From: Bin5 sp965116395
GTDB lineage: Bacteria; Chloroflexota; Anaerolineae; Caldilineales; Caldilineaceae
Reading direction: 5' to 3'
DNA length: 64,000 nt
NCBI GenBank assembly: GCA_965116395.1
Contig: OZ220684.1
Span: 1,426,001 to 1,490,000 of the forward strand
Shown here: one piece after another, positions 1-7,610 of the stretch
Layout: each line of letters begins with the position of its first letter
Numbering within the stretch: position 1 is the stretch's first letter
The notes under the pieces: model-generated
The model's database searches: none
Told to the model about the DNA's origin: nothing
What the model saw: the letters and a program-made list of their open reading frames with translations, nothing else
Position numbers and translations under genes: made by a program

Positions 1-2812
1 AAATCTCGTGCAAGACGAAACGAGTGTCTTGGGCAAACTTAGCATCAGGACCGTCTCCTCCTAAAAACAAACTCGAGAGATCTTTTTGGGTTCGAGATCG
101 CTTAACAACGCCACCCTTGAGAAGCGCGAGACAGCGGACCGCCGGATGAGTGAGGGCCTTGAGTTTCGATTTCTCAGTAGGAGCAAGTCCTTCAAAGCAC
201 AGTACTGTTAGCACATCTCGGTCTAGCTGAAAGCCAGACCAGAGCTTGCCTGCCTCAAAGACATTGTCGAAATTGAAGGCTAGAATGGATTCTCGAGTGT
301 AAGTGGTAATCAGTTCATCGGAATCTTCCTGTGCCTTGGCGAATGTGATAGCCTCGTCGAGTTTTGAATCAAGAATAGGTGCCTGAGCGTAGATCGTAGA
401 GATATCATTTGAATCGTAAATCTGCTGTGCGTACGAAACTACACTTTGCGCGTTCTCGGGAGTGAAATAGGCCAACACGGCAACAATGGCGCTAGTTAAC
501 TCTGATGGACGATTGTAGTTACCTGTATTTCTATCATAGAGGGTAATTCTCCGATTCAGTTCGTCCAGGGCATCTTCAGCTAATTGCTCACGAATGGAGC
601 CATCAGCACTTCGCACAATGTATGGCAGTATTCCGTCAGTCGCTGTTAGAAGCTCTGCGCGTAAGATTGCCTCAACATACGAATCGTTGGACAGCGAAAC
701 ACCAACCTCACGAAAGAGCGGCCAGTCAGGTGTCTGGAATTTAGGCCCGTCTAGCGTACGTTCCTTAAGCAAGCGAAGAGATAGAAAGCGGGTAAGGTCG
801 AAGGCGTCAAATGCCACTTTTTCGGCACGATCGAGAATGGCGGTGACCTGCTCGAGCGGGTACCCAGCGACAAGTGCATCAATTGCCCATTCTCTACTAG
901 GTCCGGCGAGAAGGTCTGATGGGTCGCCAAGTTGCGCCTTAGCTATCCACAACCAAGCCCAGCGCCAATAGGCGGGAGCAAGTGACTCCAGCCATTCAAG
1001 GACATCGGCCGCATGGGTAAGGAAAATTTCTCTATGTTCGGGTAAGTCTCGCAGAAAATCAAAAAGACTTCCATGAAATGGCCTGACCTCTGTTTCTTGC
1101 AAGTCGAGCAAGTGATTGATTGCGGAAAATGCTTCGAAGCTTTCGTCGCTTCGTCCGAAGCAATCGTGCAATGCAAAAGGAGGAGGTCCAAACTCCAAAC
1201 CTGCCAAGACATGCAAGACTGCTCTGCCCTTCGCACTCTTTCTCTCCCATATTGACCGGTAGTAGTCGCGAATATCGCCGGTAGGACAAGCGGGAAGTGA
1301 CGCCACGTTCTCTGCCGTTATCGCCTTGCCAGTGTGGGCAACCTCTTCGAACGAATAAATCAGGTGCAACGGTAGACCATGTGAAATGTTATGAAAAGCT
1401 CTTGCCACTTTCCCGAAAACGCGCCCCCGCCTTTCTCTGCCGATCGCCCTTAGATGCAGTCTGCCGGCCCTGTCTTGAGAACGCAGCCAACTATGTACCG
1501 CTGCGTAAGTCATCAGTGGAAGCTCGGTCCACTCCTCAGAGGGAAGTGCATTTGGAAGCTTCGCGGGCAAGTTCTTGATTGCGATTTTTTGTGTTCCCAC
1601 AACTAGCCTTACATTTGGCGGCAGCGGAAGAAGGGCATCGAAGAGTGCTTCCATGTCCTCGCGATCTCGATGATCGCGCCATACATGATCCAGCCCGTCA
1701 ATGATAACAATTAGCCTGCGATTTTCGCTTTTGAGTTGGCAAGCAACCGTATCTAGGAGGTTTCCCAAGCTTGTATGAGAAGTGACCAGTTCCGGCATTG
1801 CTTTCTCAAGCTGATCTTTAAGTGACTGAAATATTGCATGGCAGTGAAAGCGGCCTTCCGATCTATCCGCGGGACTCAGAAAGTAGTGATGGCGTATGCA
1901 TACGGCGTTCTTACGGTCGATTCGCGCAACGCAATGACTGAGGTAAGTGCTCTTCCCACTTCCAGGCGGTCCCCACAGCACGGCAATGCCATCTGAATTG
2001 CAAATTTTCTCAAGAAAGACTTTGTCAAAATTTTTGTCGGGTACGCAGTAAGCAGATGGCACTTGGAAATCCTGCGGAATTGGTCTGGAACGTTCGATGG
2101 AAAAGACTTGCCGAAGATGAATGTACTTGATTTTCCCATCTGGAACGGGCTGACCCTTCTGCGTTGACCATCGTTGAACTTGGTTCCTGAATTTGTGCCA
2201 GCCGCCTTCGTCCGTATCAGAAGCGACTCTCTGCCGAAGATTGTCCTCGAGATCATCAAGTCTAGGTAGCGAGTGAATGAATTCGAAGCTCTCGAAAAAG
2301 GACATGGCCTTTTCTTGCGATCCAATTTGCTCTTCGACCCTAGCCTTGATTTCCGCTGATAGCATTGAGCAGTCGATTCTGCCGTCTCTTAGACACTTCC
2401 CAAACTCGGCATCAGGAACGCGATCGGTTTTCAAAGCCGCCTTAGCAAGGGTACCGGCCTCCTTGTGCCGAAGGGTGGTCGAGGCCCATTTCTCCAGAAG
2501 GGATTTCCCATTTTTCTTTTTCTTCTCAATCAGCCACTTCCAACTTAAGTGGTTGGCTGGTTCATCAGGATTGACGGTGAATTTAACCTGTATCAACTCA
2601 TAAAGGCCGTTGGGCTTGCAGGTGACGACGTCTTCTACAGATTTAAACTCCGAACCTTCAGCTTCAAGCTGTACCCATTCGTAGAGGTTCCGGTTCCTGT
2701 AAGAATTGATCAAGGTCTCGATTGCAACAAGATCTTGGTACAAGAATCCCGCCCTGAGCGAGCCGGCATTTTTCTTGAATTCATGTCCGGGTGCAATTTT
2801 CGAAGTCTTCAC
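1..2812 (-). CDS. STAND NTPase with N-terminal nuclease-like domain, Avs-like anti-phage protein (partial, runs off left edge)
   Basis: I translated the minus strand by hand and found one uninterrupted frame of 937 codons from a GTG at 2812 to the window edge. The N-terminus (about residues 17-80) carries GFLYQD, then E52, ED at 60-61 and QVK at 75-77, the spacing expected for a PD-(D/E)XK fold of the Cap4/DUF4297 kind. A Walker A GPPGSGKST lies at 281-289 and a Walker B LIVIIDGLD at 367-375, followed by a long helical region without recognisable enzyme motifs, as in STAND sensors. In the Avs family such proteins recognise phage proteins and activate a nuclease; that role is inferred here. 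In-frame stops lie just upstream of the GTG and there is no ATG; GTG has a weak GGGA upstream. The gene is visibly AT-richer than the genes at 4-18 kb. The C-terminus is missing, so the sensor part cannot be classed. Confidence 0.75.
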   Translation of the reverse strand, partial: MKTSKIAPGHEFKKNAGSLRAGFLYQDLVAIETLINSYRNRNLYEWVQLEAEGSEFKSVEDVVTCKPNGLYELIQVKFTVNPDEPANHLSWKWLIEKKKKNGKSLLEKWASTTLRHKEAGTLAKAALKTDRVPDAEFGKCLRDGRIDCSMLSAEIKARVEEQIGSQEKAMSFFESFEFIHSLPRLDDLEDNLRQRVASDTDEGGWHKFRNQVQRWSTQKGQPVPDGKIKYIHLRQVFSIERSRPIPQDFQVPSAYCVPDKNFDKVFLEKICNSDGIAVLWGPPGSGKSTYLSHCVARIDRKNAVCIRHHYFLSPADRSEGRFHCHAIFQSLKDQLEKAMPELVTSHTSLGNLLDTVACQLKSENRRLIVIIDGLDHVWRDHRDREDMEALFDALLPLPPNVRLVVGTQKIAIKNLPAKLPNALPSEEWTELPLMTYAAVHSWLRSQDRAGRLHLRAIGRERRGRVFGKVARAFHNISHGLPLHLIYSFEEVAHTGKAITAENVASLPACPTGDIRDYYRSIWERKSAKGRAVLHVLAGLEFGPPPFALHDCFGRSDESFEAFSAINHLLDLQETEVRPFHGSLFDFLRDLPEHREIFLTHAADVLEWLESLAPAYWRWAWLWIAKAQLGDPSDLLAGPSREWAIDALVAGYPLEQVTAILDRAEKVAFDAFDLTRFLSLRLLKERTLDGPKFQTPDWPLFREVGVSLSNDSYVEAILRAELLTATDGILPYIVRSADGSIREQLAEDALDELNRRITLYDRNTGNYNRPSELTSAIVAVLAYFTPENAQSVVSYAQQIYDSNDISTIYAQAPILDSKLDEAITFAKAQEDSDELITTYTRESILAFNFDNVFEAGKLWSGFQLDRDVLTVLCFEGLAPTEKSKLKALTHPAVRCLALLKGGVVKRSRTQKDLSSLFLGGDGPDAKFAQDTRFVLHEI

Positions 2813-3152
2813 AATTGATCGTCCCGATAAAATGAGGACAAAGGCGGTCTAGGTCCAAGACTAGTCATCGTGTGAATGGCTGTTATCTAGCGATTCCCTA
2901 CAGTATGATCCTAAACTGCTGGTCCACAATTGCCAAGCCATCGACATGATTGACCGCTTCGAGTATACTCGTTAAGAGTTCGTTTCATTGCCAGTGGATT
3001 CTGGTCCAATCGGGCTCCGTTCTGCCAGCCTGACAAGCCGTTCCCCTACGGGAATAAAGCCCTTGAGACTACACTGGTGCCATGTATAGCAGGGTGTACC
3101 ATACTCGATAAACACAAGACAAGAAATCCTCTGCACTTACTTTGGTAAATTG
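2813..3152. other. Intergenic region between Avs-like gene and HNH remnant
   Basis: This stretch separates divergently oriented genes, so it should hold promoters for both. I see no convincing sigma-70 pair, repeat or small gene in it. Confidence 0.4.
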
Positions 3153-3536
3153 ATGGACAGAGAATCAATTATTCGGAAATTCGAAACGCTGAATCTAGCA
3201 AGAAAAGACGGAGTAAGAGCGCCGCACAAGCCCCTGCTGGTCATTCATACAATCGGAGAGTTGATGCGAGGTAAGGATCGCCTCATTCCATACTCCGAAA
3301 TTGACAAGACACTTGGAGAACTCCTGAGCGAGTTTGGTGCTTGGCGGTCGTGAAAGAATACCCAATACTCGTTCTGGCGGCTCCTGAGAAGCGGGATATG
3401 GGAAGCCACCGACGTCGACAAGTTTCGCTTGACCGCTAATTGGAATGCCTTTAGGAGAAATATCGTCGATTACGACGTTTGTGGAAGGTTTACAAAGAAA
3501 GTCGCCGATCCACTTCAAGGTAATAGGACTGGATGA
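3153..3536 (+). pseudogene. ScoMcrA-like HNH restriction endonuclease remnant with in-frame TGA
   Basis: The first 66 codons read like the N-terminal sulfur-binding-type domain of phosphorothioate/HNH restriction enzymes: FETLNLARKDG, RAPHKPLLVI, LIPYSEID, LLSEFG. A TGA stop at 3351-3353 interrupts the frame. The same frame then continues with YSFWRLLRSGIWEATD and RLTANWNAFRRNIVD, which match the continuation of this family (FWRL..GLWEV), so the gene is broken by a nonsense codon and not by a frameshift. The frame stops at 3534-3536, long before any HNH motif, so the catalytic C-terminus is absent. The last bases overlap the ATG of the next gene (ATGA). It is probably dead restriction DNA next to the Avs-like gene. 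An intact first-half protein of 66 aa is possible but unlikely to work. Confidence 0.65.
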
Positions 3537-3772
3537 CGCCTAAAGAGAATATATGGACCGAGCCACTGGTCGAGGAAACCGTAACCTACCACATCGAGGT
3601 TGACGAGCGGCTTCTACTTGTAGAAAACGTGCCAGCGAGAGTGAATGTCGAGACGGGTGAGCGCTACTTTGCGCCGGAGACGGTTGAGCGCTTGCAGCAG
3701 GCGGTTTGGGGGAGGTGCCGGCCGGTTCGGACTGTTGAGACACCGGTCTATGAGTATGGGGCGCTGGCCTGA
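3533..3772 (+). CDS. YgiT-type antitoxin-like protein lacking the zinc-binding cysteines
   Basis: The 79-residue protein contains VEETVTYHIEVD, LLLVENVPARV, TGERYFAPETVERLQ and ends PVYEYGALA, the usual order in YgiT/MqsA-like N-terminal zinc-finger proteins. In that family CxxC pairs precede the GTVTY part and follow VPAxV; here the first is replaced by the WTEPLV segment and the second by NVETGERYF, so no zinc site is visible. Only one cysteine occurs in the whole protein, in the WGRCRPV segment. The start ATG overlaps the stop of the HNH remnant. No toxin gene is found next to it, so it is probably an orphan or decaying antitoxin created by a deletion that also truncated the HNH gene. Confidence 0.5.
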   Translation: MTPKENIWTEPLVEETVTYHIEVDERLLLVENVPARVNVETGERYFAPETVERLQQAVWGRCRPVRTVETPVYEYGALA

Positions 3773-3825
3773 AGAATTGGGGGACTTTGCTGCTGTCTTA
3801 CAGGATGGGGAGTGGGAGAAATGTC

Positions 3826-4596
3826 ATGACCAACAAGCATGCTGTGCTGACGAAAGACGAGGTCCGGCTGTATCATGAGCAGGGGTGGGCGGGGCCGTTT
3901 GCGCTGATCTCGGAGGAGGAGATGGCGGGGGTGCGGGGGAGGATAGATGAGGAGATTCTGGAGGTGGGGAAGGCGCAGGGGCTGGCGGAGAGGGACTATT
4001 TTCATAACCGGCATCTGGATAACCGCTGCGTTTATGAGCTGCTGAGTCATCCGAATCTGGTGGAGAGGGCGGCGAGCTTGCTGGGGCCGCATTTGGTGCT
4101 GTGGCGGACGAATTTTCAGATTAAGGCGCCGCTGAGTGAGCAGGAGGATTGGGATACGGAGGTGCCGTGGCACCAGGATTGCGCGTATTATCAGCCTTCG
4201 CCGAATGTGATTCTTTCGGCTTGGATCGCGGTGGACAGTACGACGCGGGCGAACGGGTGTATGCAGGTGCTGCCGGGGAGCCATAAGCGGCTGTATCCGC
4301 ATATCGAAGACCCGGACGCGGAGATGTTCAGTAGGGGCGTTGACCCGTCGACGTTTGATGCGAGCGATGCGGTGCACCTGGAGCTGAAGCCGGGGGAGTT
4401 TATCTTCTTCAATGAGAGTACGCTGCACTATTCGCCGCCGAACAAGTCGGAGACGCGGCGGTTTGGGATCACGCCGCGGTATACGGTGCCGTTTGTGGAC
4501 GTGGGCAGACGCGAGCAGATCGATGTGCTGATGGTGAAGGGCGAGGATTATATGGGGTTCTATAATGTGGTGGAACCGCCGAACGGCAGTGGTTAG
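3826..4596 (+). CDS. Phytanoyl-CoA dioxygenase (PhyH) family protein
   Basis: This is an Fe(II)/2-oxoglutarate-dependent oxygenase of 256 residues, a normal length for bacterial PhyH proteins. The iron ligands are visible as H116 and D118 in VPWHQDCAYY and H201 in ESTLHYSPPNKS; R211 in the following RRFGIT segment is the likely 2-oxoglutarate partner. The start at 3826 (MTNKHAVLTKDE) is chosen because GGGAG lies about 8 bases upstream; an earlier in-frame start at 3787 lacks this. The stop codon falls inside a heptamer repeat and a perfect terminator follows at 4641. The substrate is unknown. It is the first of three PhyH genes in the window, which are not close copies of each other. Confidence 0.85.
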   Translation: MTNKHAVLTKDEVRLYHEQGWAGPFALISEEEMAGVRGRIDEEILEVGKAQGLAERDYFHNRHLDNRCVYELLSHPNLVERAASLLGPHLVLWRTNFQIKAPLSEQEDWDTEVPWHQDCAYYQPSPNVILSAWIAVDSTTRANGCMQVLPGSHKRLYPHIEDPDAEMFSRGVDPSTFDASDAVHLELKPGEFIFFNESTLHYSPPNKSETRRFGITPRYTVPFVDVGRREQIDVLMVKGEDYMGFYNVVEPPNGSG

Positions 4597-4608
4597 TGGT
4601 TAGTAACT
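4588..4608 (+). repeat. Heptamer array AGTNNNN, 3 units
   Basis: AGT occurs at 4588, 4595 and 4602, giving the units AGTGGTT, AGTGGTT, AGTAACT. The stop codon of the dioxygenase gene lies in the first unit. Confidence 0.7.
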
Positions 4609-4640
4609 GCGGCGGCTGATCGGCGGGGTGTGTGATGGGG

Positions 4641-4666
4641 GCGCGAGAGGTTCTCTCGCGCTTTTT
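4641..4666 (+). terminator. Rho-independent terminator after dioxygenase gene
   Basis: A perfect 9-bp stem GCGCGAGAG / CTCTCGCGC with a GTT loop is followed directly by five T. It lies 45 bases after the dioxygenase stop on the same strand. Confidence 0.9.
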
Positions 4667-4766
4667 CGCGCTTGGGAACTGGAGCCGGAGTGGTGTGCGG
4701 GGGTGGTGTGTGAGCACCTTTCGGTGGCCTCATCGGTTCCTATTGTATACGACGGTGGTCTAGCAA

Positions 4767-4908
4767 GGGCGGGGCGTTGCGGGGGCGCAGCCCCTGCACA
4801 AGGGAGGCCGCTTGCGGCCGACCGCCCAAAATACAACAAGGAGGGGAGAAAGAACACCTTTGCTCGCCTCGTTCAGGGTTGCGAATCAGTTGCGGCTGCG
4901 TAGTTACG
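4767..4908 (+). repeat. Interspersed structured repeat, copy 1
   Basis: This begins GGGCGGGGCGTTGCGGGGGC, contains the hairpin GGGGGCGCAGCCCC and ends near AATCAGTTGCGGCTGCGTAG. Two further copies lie at 30756-30914 and 58781-58920. Copies 1 and 3 are nearly identical over the whole length; copy 2 shares the first 60 and the last 40 bases. Confidence 0.8.
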
Positions 4909-4913
4909 TTTTC

Positions 4914-4934
4914 AGTTCTTAGTTCTTAGTGAAC
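4914..4934 (+). repeat. Heptamer array AGTNNNN, 3 units
   Basis: AGT occurs at 4914, 4921 and 4928 (AGTTCTT, AGTTCTT, AGTGAAC). The following stretch to the end of the DUF1800 gene is repeated at 8800-8852. Confidence 0.7.
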
Positions 4935-4979
4935 ACCTTCCTATTGCTGAGACAGGATTGCGTTGCTAAACACTGCAGG

Positions 4980-6386
4980 TCAGGCGAACTGGTATTCGCG
5001 GGAGGCGACGATCAGCTGCAGCATGAGCACGATGTGGCCGGTGTTTTCGTCGGATTCGCCGTTGGCGCTGCCGTTGGAGGGGAAGACGAGGTCGCCGCCG
5101 CTCTGGGCAAAGCGTATCAGGTCGGCGCGGGTTTTTTCCTCGAGGGTCAGGGGGCCGACGAGGTCGAGACAGTTGTCGACGAACTGTTCGGGGGTGAGGC
5201 TGTCGCCGGCGGCGCGCAGCCGTTTGATGACCGCCTGGATGCCCGGTTTGCTGGCGTCGCCCACTTCGTCGACGGCGAAGTTGATGCGTTCGGTGAGCAT
5301 GCCACCGTCGATCCACTCCTGGCCGGTGTGCCAGCCCTCGACGGTGGGCGGGTTGAAGAGCTCCTGGCCCATCACTTTGGCGGCCAAGTGGTAGCTCAGC
5401 ATGCCGGGCGCGGGCGTGCGATTGGTGCCGACCAGCTTGAGAACGCCGGTGATCAGCTCGGTGGGGCTTTTCACTTTCTTGAAGCGGGCCGCCTTGAAGA
5501 AGTCGCTCTTGAAGAGTGTGCGCAGGACGTGGCGCATTTCACCTTTCGACTCCATGATGGCGTCCGAGAGGGTGTCGATGGCGTCCGGGTCCTGGGGCGG
5601 CGTTACATTCCAGGAGGGAACCTGCGGCTCGTCGGCGACAAAGAAGTTGTAGAGATGGCGCGAGATGAAACGGGCGGTTGCCGGCTGTTCGACGATGATA
5701 TCGATGATGTCGTCGCCGTTGAAGTTGCCGGTGTGGCCGAGGAAGGTCTTCTCGGAGTAGTCGTGGTCTTCCTCACGGAAGAGGAATTCAGGAGAGTAGT
5801 AGCCGTGGGGGTAGAGGGGGACCGGCTGCGCGAAGGTCCAGCCGGTGAAGGCGAGCGCGCAGTTCTTGACGTCCTCTTCGGTGTAGTTGCCCACGCCCAT
5901 CGAGAAGAGCTCCAGAAGCTCACGGCCATAGTTCTCGTTGGGTTCGCCTTTGATGTTCTCGCTGTTGTCGAGCCAGTTGATCATCGCCGGGTTCATGGAG
6001 AGCTCGAGCAGGATCTCGCGTATGTTGCTCATGCCGATACGGCGGAAGAGATCGATCTGGTCGCTCATAGCGAGGGCGTGCGCGACCTTGGCGAAGCCAG
6101 TGGCGAAAACGTGATGCCAGAAGAGAGCCATCTTCTCTTCGAGCTGGCGCGGGTTGTTGAGCATGCGGTATATCCAGGTGCCGGAGAGGATATTCGGCAT
6201 AAACTCACCGCCAAAGTAGCGCTTCACAATATCCTCGTCGATCGGCGGGCAGCGCTCAATATCCACCAGGTCATCGACGACTTCGTCGTACCCCTTTGCA
6301 GCATAGGCCTCCAGCTCTTCACGGCTGGCGCCGAACCCTGCCCGGCGCAGCAAATGAGCCATCAGGCCCAGATCCTCATCTGCCAT
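4980..6386 (-). CDS. DUF1800 domain-containing protein, copy A
   Basis: The 468-residue protein opens with MADEDLGLMAHLLRRAGFGA, the LLRRxGFG signature at the start of DUF1800 proteins, and carries the family motifs NYGRELLELFSMG and FTGWTF. DUF1800 proteins are of unknown biochemical role and are usually encoded next to a DUF1501 protein, as here (7611-8747). No signal peptide is visible. A good ribosome site (GGAGG) lies just before the ATG. Copy B at 8852-10255 differs at only scattered residues (for example EAYAAKG against EALVAKG, and FMPNILSGTW against the one-residue-shorter GPDIRSGTW), so the two arose by a recent tandem duplication. Both sit in the same minus-strand set with the NHL and DUF1501 genes. 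Confidence 0.85.
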   Translation of the reverse strand: MADEDLGLMAHLLRRAGFGASREELEAYAAKGYDEVVDDLVDIERCPPIDEDIVKRYFGGEFMPNILSGTWIYRMLNNPRQLEEKMALFWHHVFATGFAKVAHALAMSDQIDLFRRIGMSNIREILLELSMNPAMINWLDNSENIKGEPNENYGRELLELFSMGVGNYTEEDVKNCALAFTGWTFAQPVPLYPHGYYSPEFLFREEDHDYSEKTFLGHTGNFNGDDIIDIIVEQPATARFISRHLYNFFVADEPQVPSWNVTPPQDPDAIDTLSDAIMESKGEMRHVLRTLFKSDFFKAARFKKVKSPTELITGVLKLVGTNRTPAPGMLSYHLAAKVMGQELFNPPTVEGWHTGQEWIDGGMLTERINFAVDEVGDASKPGIQAVIKRLRAAGDSLTPEQFVDNCLDLVGPLTLEEKTRADLIRFAQSGGDLVFPSNGSANGESDENTGHIVLMLQLIVASREYQFA

Positions 6387-6403
6387 TTTTACCTCCTAAC
6401 TGC

Positions 6404-6431
6404 AGTGGTCGGAGGTCAGTGGTCCGTGGGG
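6404..6431 (+). repeat. Heptamer array of the AGTGGTC type, 4 units
   Basis: Units start at 6404, 6411, 6418 and 6425 (AGTGGTC, GGAGGTC, AGTGGTC, CGTGGGG). It lies just upstream of the DUF1800 copy A start codon. Confidence 0.6.
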
Positions 6432-6512
6432 GAGCCGGTTGACTGGCCTTGTTGCGGGCGCGGTTGATCTGTGCGGCCGCGAATTGACTGTGGCTGCGAG
6501 ATTCGCAGGGCA

Positions 6513-7523
6513 CTAAATGTTCAGTGCAGGCGCGCGGCGGGGCGGCGCGAACTGGAGCTCGTTGAGCTCCACGAACTGCTTCTGGTAGACCTGGACGCGG
6601 TAGGAGCCGGTGTCGGGCACGTACATGAGGCCGTCCTCGCTGACGACGACGGACTGGGGCCAGCGCAGGAGCTTCTGGACTTCGAGCTTGGCCATGTCGC
6701 GCAGGCGGTTAGGGTAGGCGTTGGTCAGCATGTAGGAGATGGCCACCTTGGAGAGGGTGGCGTCGCCGACGAACTGTTGCACGTAGCGGCCCTCTTCGTT
6801 GAAGAGCTGGACGCGGTTGTTGCCGCGGTCGACGACGTAGATGTCACCGTGCTTGTCGACATCGACGCCGCTGGGGCGGTTGAACTGGCCGTCGTCGCAT
6901 CCGGAGGTCCCGAAGGCCATCTTGAATTCGCCGTCGGCGCTGAACTTCTGGACGCGGTCGTTGCGCCAGTCGGCGACGTAGACGTCGCCCACCTCGTCGA
7001 CGGCGATGCCCCACGGCATGTTGAACTCGCCCTCGCCGCAGCCGAGGCTGCCCCAGCCGCCGAGGAGGCCGCCCTCGCGGGTGAACTTCTGGACGCGGTG
7101 GTTGAGGGTATCGACGACGTAGAGGTTGCCCTCGGCGTCGAAGTCCATGCCGGACGGGCCGTTGAGCTGGCCGGGCCCGCTGCCCTCTTCGCCCCAGCTG
7201 TCGATGAGCTCGCCCTCGTTGTCGATGATGGTGACGCGGTGGAGCGTCTCATCGGTGAGGTAGAGGTTCTCGTCGCTGTCGGCAAGGATGGTGACCGGCC
7301 AGGTGACCTTGCCCGGCTCGTCGCCGTAGATGCCGAAGGAGCCGAGGTCACTGTCCTCGGTGCTGTATTTGCGGATGAGCGCGGTGCCCTCGCTGCGGCA
7401 GAGGATGTAGAGGCGGTCCTCCTGGCCGAACGCAAGATCGATGGGATAGTTGGTCAGCCGCCGCATTCCCAGTGTCTTGTGGAAGGGAAATCCGGCGCGC
7501 AAGAGACCGTATGGTCTGCCCAC
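6513..7523 (-). CDS. NHL-repeat beta-propeller protein
   Basis: This 336-residue protein contains repeated NHL-type blades such as GMDFDAEGNLYVVDTLNHRV, GIAVDEVGDVYVADWRNDRV and GVDVDKHGDIYVVDRGNNRV, each followed by QKF or QLF, with at least five blades between residues 50 and 325. NHL propellers act as binding or sensing scaffolds, and some are lyases or monooxygenases; no catalytic residues stand out. There is no signal peptide. It lies between the DUF1501 gene and DUF1800 copy A on the same strand and may be transcribed with them. The product probably works with the DUF1501/DUF1800 pair, but this rests only on position. Confidence 0.8.
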   Translation of the reverse strand: MGRPYGLLRAGFPFHKTLGMRRLTNYPIDLAFGQEDRLYILCRSEGTALIRKYSTEDSDLGSFGIYGDEPGKVTWPVTILADSDENLYLTDETLHRVTIIDNEGELIDSWGEEGSGPGQLNGPSGMDFDAEGNLYVVDTLNHRVQKFTREGGLLGGWGSLGCGEGEFNMPWGIAVDEVGDVYVADWRNDRVQKFSADGEFKMAFGTSGCDDGQFNRPSGVDVDKHGDIYVVDRGNNRVQLFNEEGRYVQQFVGDATLSKVAISYMLTNAYPNRLRDMAKLEVQKLLRWPQSVVVSEDGLMYVPDTGSYRVQVYQKQFVELNELQFAPPRRAPALNI

Positions 7524-7539
7524 GGTGTGACTCCTTTTG

Positions 7540-7560
7540 AGTTTCTAGTTTTCAGTTTTT
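7540..7560 (+). repeat. Heptamer array AGTNNNN, 3 units
   Basis: AGT occurs at 7540, 7547 and 7554 (AGTTTCT, AGTTTTC, AGTTTTT), directly upstream of the NHL gene. Confidence 0.7.
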
Positions 7561-7610
7561 TGGTAACTGCAGTTTACACAGTGGTTCGCTAAGAACCTGA
7601 AAACTGTTTG

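Noticed and set aside
1876..2325. 149-codon minus-strand frame inside the left-edge gene
   Set aside because: The neighbouring frame encodes Walker A and Walker B motifs and is continuous over 937 codons.
3351..3353. TGA in the restriction remnant as a selenocysteine codon, given that selC is present
   Set aside because: The position is in a variable loop of a family without selenocysteine or conserved cysteine there, the gene is also truncated, and no stem-loop like a bacterial SECIS is evident after it.
4929..6467. Plus-strand frame of 512 codons opposite DUF1800 copy A
   Set aside because: The minus-strand DUF1800 gene is clear; the opposite frame is Val/Asp/Gly/Ala-rich, as expected from GC-rich codon shadows, and repeats in copy B.
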